10,900 nt of DNA from Flavobacteriia bacterium (GTDB lineage: Bacteria; Bacteroidota; Bacteroidia; Flavobacteriales; Flavobacteriaceae). A program made the translations under genes and the position numbers. Below, one piece after another: positions 5,473-10,900 of this stretch. The stretch spans positions 1-10,900 of the forward strand of contig QNYL01000058.1 in assembly GCA_003973375.1 (NCBI GenBank). Reading direction: 5' to 3'. The notes under the pieces were generated by a model. The model was given only the letters and a program-made list of their open reading frames with translations. It had not been told where the DNA came from and did not search any database. The stretch's first letter is position 1, and the number at the start of each line of letters is the position of its first letter.

Positions 5473-5495
5473 TTAATAACAATAATTGTTAATAA
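5473..5495. repeat. AT-rich inverted repeat upstream of gyrB, possible operator
   Basis: Arms TTAATAACAAT (5473-5483) and ATTGTTAATAA (5485-5495) flank a single central A; 10 of 11 arm positions pair, with a perfect 7-base core TAACAAT/ATTGTTA. It lies about 50 bases before the gyrB -7 box, where a repressor or activator dimer could bind. No partner can be named. Confidence 0.4.
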
Positions 5496-5543
5496 GTCGG
5501 TTCTTTTAATCAAATATTTTAAGTCTAAAAACAGTGCTTTTAC

Positions 5544-5559
5544 TATATTTGTACGTTTG
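5544..5559 (+). promoter_or_regulatory. Two adjacent -7 boxes for gyrB
   Basis: TATATTTG (5544-5551) is followed directly by TACGTTTG (5552-5559); both match TAnnTTTG. Predicted starts are near 5556 and 5564, giving leaders of about 25-35 bases before the ATG. No clear -33 element. Together with the inverted repeat at 5473-5495 this is all I see between the RNA cluster and gyrB. Confidence 0.55.
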
Positions 5560-5586
5560 TTATTTTACCTAAAAAAATACTACTAA

Positions 5587-7530
<1,944 letters not shown>

Positions 7531-7594
7531 ATTCTTAACAAAAATTTATTAGAATCTGGTGCTCACAGATACGTAAGAAATGCTTTTTTTAAAT

Positions 7595-7602
7595 TAACTT
7601 TG
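7595..7602 (+). promoter_or_regulatory. Probable -7 box for malate dehydrogenase
   Basis: TAACTTTG matches TAnnTTTG and lies 35 bases before the start codon, predicting a start near 7607. No -33 element is evident. Confidence 0.5.
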
Positions 7603-7629
7603 TTATAATAATTTTAAATCTTTAAACAC

Positions 7630-8550
7630 ATGAAAGTAACCATAGTTGGTGCAGGAGCCGTAGGAGCTAGCTGTGCCGAGTACATCGCTATTAAGAATTT
7701 CGCTTCTGAAGTTGTTTTGATCGATATTAAAGAAGGATATGCAGAAGGTAAAGCAATGGATCTGATGCAAACCGCTTCGTTAAACGGATTTGACACTAAA
7801 GTAACTGGAACCACTAATGATTATTCAAAAACTGCCGGTAGTAATATCGCTGTTATTACAAGTGGAATTCCCCGTAAACCAGGAATGACCCGTGAAGAAC
7901 TTATTGGAATTAATGCCGGTATCGTAAAAACCGTTACCCAGAACATTCTTAAACATTCTCCTGATGTTATTTTTATCGTAGTTAGTAATCCAATGGATAC
8001 TATGGCTTACCTGACTCATAAAACACTTGGAATTCCCAAGAACAGAATCATAGGTATGGGTGGAGCATTAGACAGTGCCCGTTTTAAATATCGTCTGGCT
8101 GAGGCAATCGGATGTCCTTCATCTGATATCGACGGAATGGTAATCGGACAGCACAGTGACACAGGGATGATCCCGTTGACCCGTCTGGCTGTAAGAAATA
8201 GTATTCCTGTTAGTAAATTTGTTTCTGAAGAACGTTTGAACGAGGTTGCCGAAGCTACCAAAGTGGGTGGAGCAACTTTAACTAAATTATTAGGAACCAG
8301 TGCCTGGTATGCACCGGGAGCTGCTGTATCTTCAATGGTACAGTCTATCGCTAATGATCAAAAAAAGATGTTCCCTTGTTCAACATTACTTGATGGTGAA
8401 TACGGATTGAGCGATCTTTGTATTGGTGTTCCTGTGATCTTAGGCAAAAACGGTATCGAAAAAATCGTTGAACTCGAGCTTACTGATGCTGAAAAAGAAA
8501 AAATGCAGACCAGTGCTGCTGCAATTAAGAAAACTAACGGTTTATTATAA
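7630..8550 (+). CDS. mdh: NAD-dependent malate dehydrogenase
   Basis: 306 residues of the LDH-like malate dehydrogenase group used by Bacteroidota. The Rossmann motif is G7-A-G9-A-V-G12, and Asp32 at the end of the second strand indicates NAD rather than NADP. The mobile loop PRKPGMTREE contains Arg82, the residue that selects malate over lactate (LDH has Gln there), and Arg88. Asn120 (VSNPMD), Asp148 and Arg151 (GALDSARF) and catalytic His175 (GQHSD) complete the active site. It interconverts malate and oxaloacetate in the cytoplasmic TCA cycle. It follows gyrB by 99 bases but appears to have its own promoter (TAACTTTG) and ends at a good terminator, so it is probably monocistronic. Confidence 0.95.
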   Translation: MKVTIVGAGAVGASCAEYIAIKNFASEVVLIDIKEGYAEGKAMDLMQTASLNGFDTKVTGTTNDYSKTAGSNIAVITSGIPRKPGMTREELIGINAGIVKTVTQNILKHSPDVIFIVVSNPMDTMAYLTHKTLGIPKNRIIGMGGALDSARFKYRLAEAIGCPSSDIDGMVIGQHSDTGMIPLTRLAVRNSIPVSKFVSEERLNEVAEATKVGGATLTKLLGTSAWYAPGAAVSSMVQSIANDQKKMFPCSTLLDGEYGLSDLCIGVPVILGKNGIEKIVELELTDAEKEKMQTSAAAIKKTNGLL

Positions 8551-8579
8551 AAAGCTGTTGTCATTAAAACAAATTCAAA

Positions 8580-8618
8580 AGACTGCTGCTATTCAATTCA
8601 TAGTAGTGGTCTTTTTTT
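8580..8618 (+). terminator. Intrinsic terminator after mdh
   Basis: Stem AGACTGCTGCTAT (8580-8592) pairs with ATAGTAGTGGTCT (8600-8612) using a few G-U or mismatched positions around a 7-base loop, followed by seven T (8612-8618). Confidence 0.8.
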
Positions 8619-8641
8619 ATTAATATTTAAAAATCAATCAA

Positions 8642-9301
8642 ATGAAACTTATAAAAAAAATTACTATCGTATTATTTCTGTTACTTAGCCTGAATACCTT
8701 TGCGCAGAAAGAGATCAATGAAGGTATGATCTCTATGAAAATAACCATGTCAAGTGATAATGACCAGATCAATTCTTCTCTGGCTATGTTGGGCGATATG
8801 AAAACAACCACCTATTTCAAAGGGAAGAAATCAGTAACTCTTTTAAGCAACCCGATGTCGGGCTCAACCAGTACGATTATTGATAATGACAAAAAAGAAA
8901 TGCTGCTTTTAATGGATAATCCGATGATGGGGAAAAAGTATAAGAAAACACCTATTGAATCTTCAGAGGAAGATATGAAAAACATCACTGTTAAAGAAAC
9001 CGGAGACACCAAGACCATATTGGGTTATAAATGCAAAGGTTATGATGTGACCATAAATAAAAACGGAACAGAATCAAAAATGACCATGTATGTTACCGAT
9101 AAGGTTACTGCACCAAATCAGCAAAACTGGACCTTAAACAAAAATATTAAAGGGTTTCCTTTGTATCTTACAGTAAATGCAAAACAAGGAGCATTTAATA
9201 TAACCACTACAATGGAAGCCACAGAGATAAAAAGTGAAAAAGTTGACAACAGTAAATTCGATATGACCATACCGGAAGGTTATACCGAAATGACAAACTG
9301 A
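8642..9301 (+). CDS. Exported DUF4412-type protein
   Basis: 219 residues. Signal peptide 1 to about 21 (MKLIKKITIVLFLLLSLNTFA, then Q), so it is periplasmic or surface-exposed. The body, beginning with EGMISMKITMSS, then TTTYFKGKKSV (55-65), a central IDNDKKEMLLLMDN segment and ILGYKCKGYDVTINKNG (126-142), fits DUF4412, a beta-rich family of unknown function common in Bacteroidota and similar in style to the GLPGLI family. It is methionine-rich (17 Met including the start, about 8 percent), with a MDNPMMG patch at 91-97. It follows the mdh terminator by 23 bases, so its promoter must overlap that region or it depends on read-through. I see no strong TAnnTTTG box. No function is assigned. Confidence 0.7.
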   Translation: MKLIKKITIVLFLLLSLNTFAQKEINEGMISMKITMSSDNDQINSSLAMLGDMKTTTYFKGKKSVTLLSNPMSGSTSTIIDNDKKEMLLLMDNPMMGKKYKKTPIESSEEDMKNITVKETGDTKTILGYKCKGYDVTINKNGTESKMTMYVTDKVTAPNQQNWTLNKNIKGFPLYLTVNAKQGAFNITTTMEATEIKSEKVDNSKFDMTIPEGYTEMTN

Positions 9302-9382
9302 TCAAAATTTTTTGCCTTTCGGCAGACTCTTTCAGGATAATATTTAGTTTATCGATCTTTATATTATCTTGTTAAGACTGAT

Positions 9383-9390
9383 TATTTTTG
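9383..9390 (+). promoter_or_regulatory. Probable -7 box for the hemC-hemD fusion
   Basis: TATTTTTG matches TAnnTTTG and lies 36 bases before the ATG at 9419, predicting a start near 9395. It suggests the fusion gene is not transcribed only from the DUF4412 gene. Confidence 0.45.
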
Positions 9391-9418
9391 GTTAAATCTA
9401 AAAAAATATCAAAATATA

Positions 9419-10900
9419 ATGAGTAAAGTTATACGAATTGGAACAGCACCGGATGAAATGGCTCTCTGGCAGGCCGAAACTGTTGCAAAACAATTAGAAT
9501 ATCTCGAACATAAAACTAAAGTGGTTATTATAAACACTTTAGATAAAAACAGTACAAAAAAACCGGTTTATAAAACCGGCGATGTTTATGTTTATACCCG
9601 GTATTTAGATACAGCTTTACTCAATAACCAAATTGATATTGCCATTTATGCGTTAAAAGATGTTCCTCCTTCCCTTCCGGAAGGAATTGTTCAGGCAGCT
9701 GTTTTAAAAAGAGGAAATTTTAACGATGTACTTATCCTAAAGGAAGATGAAGAGTTTTTTACCCATAAAACAGCCAACATTGCAGTAAGCAGTATCCGGT
9801 GTAAATCGCAATGGCTCCACCGCTTTCCAAATCATCAGATGATCGATATTGAAGGTGATGTAAGAACAAGGCTTAAAGCATTGGATGATCTGAACTGGGA
9901 TGCTGCAGTTTTTACTCAGACAGAACTAAAGAAATTAGATCTCTTACCCGAAGATCACCTCCGGTTAGACTGGATGCTTCCTGCTGCAGGGCAGGGAACT
10001 ATTATGATCAGTACTTTGAAAGAAAGTGAAGCTTTAATTGAGATTTGTAAGGAACTGAATCATAAAGAAACTGAGATCTGTACAGGTATAGAAAGAGCCT
10101 TTCTGGATTCTCTCGGGGCTGATCAGAATTCACCTGTAGGAGCTTTGGCCACTATTAAAAATGAAAAATTAAAGTTCAAAGGAGCTGTTTTCAGTCCTGA
10201 CGGAAGATCACGGATAGAATTTACCAAAATGACTCCTGTTGAAGAACTGGATGATCTTGGAAATTTTGCTGCCCGATATATTATCGACCGGAATGGAGAA
10301 AAGATCATGAGGGAAAGAATGAAAGCCGACAAAGATATCAAGGTTTTCTCTACCAAAGCTTTATCTCTTACTCAAACCAAGATATTATCTTCTCATATTC
10401 AGGTAGATATGGATGACTTTGTACGCATCAGATATACAAGAGTAAAACCAAGTGTTTTTAACAGGACAATAGAAAATGTATTGTTTACCAGCCCGGATGC
10501 CGTAACCGCAATTCTAAGCAATTTTTCACCGGCTGAATTTGATTTTAAACATATTTACTGTGCCGGAAGAAAGACCAAACGACTTATAGAAAAGCATATC
10601 GCTAAAGTAACTCACTTTGAAAGTACTCCTGAAAAATTATCAGAATACCTTACCTCAAACATAAAACCGGAAGTTATTACCTACTTTACAGGAAATAATG
10701 AAGGTACAGAGATCATTAAAAAACTTGAATCCAGCGGATTAAAGGTTAAGGAGATCGAATGCTACAGAACTGTACTCAATTCTAAAAAAATCGATCCTAT
10801 ATATAAAGGTGTCCTTTTCTTCAGTACAAGAGCCATTGAAAGTTTTCTGAAAGAGGGAAATCAGGATACTACAAAATTTTCAAGTATTGAAGAACTTGAA
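9419..10900 (+). CDS. HemC-HemD fusion with a degenerate HemC active site (partial, runs off the edge)
   Basis: From ATG 9419 the frame is open for 494 codons to the window end. Residues 1 to about 305 are a porphobilinogen deaminase (HemC) of flavobacterial type: RIGTAPDEMALWQA (6-19), ALKDVPPSLPEGIVQAAVLKR (78-98), WLHRFPNH, and MLPAAGQGTI. From about 308 it is uroporphyrinogen-III synthase (HemD): FTSPDAV (356-362), CAGRKTKRLIEK (381-392), YFTGNNEG, and FFSTRAIESFL (467-477). The two normally act in succession in heme and siroheme synthesis. Catalytic Asp81 (E. coli Asp84), Lys80, Arg127 and Arg151 remain. Against the E. coli enzyme the following are changed: Arg11 to Ala10, Ser13 to Asp12, Lys59 to Val56, His80 to Tyr77, Ser81 to Ala78, Arg132 to Cys128, Arg149 to Glu145, Arg176 to Lys172, and the cofactor-attaching Cys242 to Gln236. 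The frame shows no stops or shifts, so this is not simple decay. The HemD half looks normal; deaminase activity is doubtful. Confidence 0.85.
   Translation, partial: MSKVIRIGTAPDEMALWQAETVAKQLEYLEHKTKVVIINTLDKNSTKKPVYKTGDVYVYTRYLDTALLNNQIDIAIYALKDVPPSLPEGIVQAAVLKRGNFNDVLILKEDEEFFTHKTANIAVSSIRCKSQWLHRFPNHQMIDIEGDVRTRLKALDDLNWDAAVFTQTELKKLDLLPEDHLRLDWMLPAAGQGTIMISTLKESEALIEICKELNHKETEICTGIERAFLDSLGADQNSPVGALATIKNEKLKFKGAVFSPDGRSRIEFTKMTPVEELDDLGNFAARYIIDRNGEKIMRERMKADKDIKVFSTKALSLTQTKILSSHIQVDMDDFVRIRYTRVKPSVFNRTIENVLFTSPDAVTAILSNFSPAEFDFKHIYCAGRKTKRLIEKHIAKVTHFESTPEKLSEYLTSNIKPEVITYFTGNNEGTEIIKKLESSGLKVKEIECYRTVLNSKKIDPIYKGVLFFSTRAIESFLKEGNQDTTKFSSIEELE

Noticed and set aside
9302..9330. TGCC-TTTC-GGCA hairpin after the DUF4412 gene as a terminator.
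   Set aside because: Four base pairs only and no T-run after it.
10123..10356. Minus-strand open frame of 77 codons.
   Set aside because: It lies inside the HemC-HemD coding frame and shows no family motif.

Overview
This window looks like the chromosome of a member of the Bacteroidota, most likely a flavobacterium. It is AT-rich. Promoters match the phylum's TAnnTTTG -7 box rather than E. coli-type boxes, and starts mostly lack a Shine-Dalgarno sequence. The gene families fit too: DUF2911, DUF4412, a 646-residue GyrB without the enterobacterial insertion, and a flavobacterial-type HemC-HemD fusion.

Layout. At the left edge is the C-terminal end of a ROK-family sugar kinase or regulator (1-212). 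It converges on two tandem paralogous exported DUF2911 proteins on the minus strand (223-759, 777-1340). All remaining genes are on the plus strand: a PagL-like outer-membrane lipid A deacylase relative (1487-2689), an OmpR-family two-component system (2764-3438 and 3438-4685, overlapping by one base), a gene-free stretch of about 900 bases (4686-5589), gyrB (5590-7530), malate dehydrogenase (7630-8550), an exported DUF4412 protein (8642-9301), and a HemC-HemD fusion that starts at 9419 and runs off the right edge.

The most interesting part is the gene-free stretch after the histidine kinase. It is not empty. It holds three consecutive units that each look like a complete small-RNA gene. Each has a -7 box (TATATTTG, TATATTTG, TATATTGC), a transcript predicted to begin with a GTAA...TTAC hairpin, a later hairpin presenting a TGAGGGRA-type loop, and a strong intrinsic terminator (stems at 4937-4961, 5181-5210, 5402-5426). 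Each -7 box is preceded, always by exactly 9 bases, by two 7-base direct repeats of CTTCAGA type spaced by 4 bases (an 11-base period). That is the geometry of an OmpR/PhoB-family response-regulator site. The first such site begins 12 bases after the kinase stop codon. I infer that the two-component system switches on a cluster of paralogous small RNAs next to its own genes. I cannot assign the RNAs to a named family from memory.

A second oddity is the HemC domain. It is clearly a flavobacterial porphobilinogen deaminase by overall sequence, but most residues that hold the dipyrromethane cofactor are replaced, including the cofactor-attaching cysteine (Gln236). The attached HemD domain looks ordinary. 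The PagL-like protein also lacks the third residue of the PagL triad, having Asn215 where PagL has Glu.
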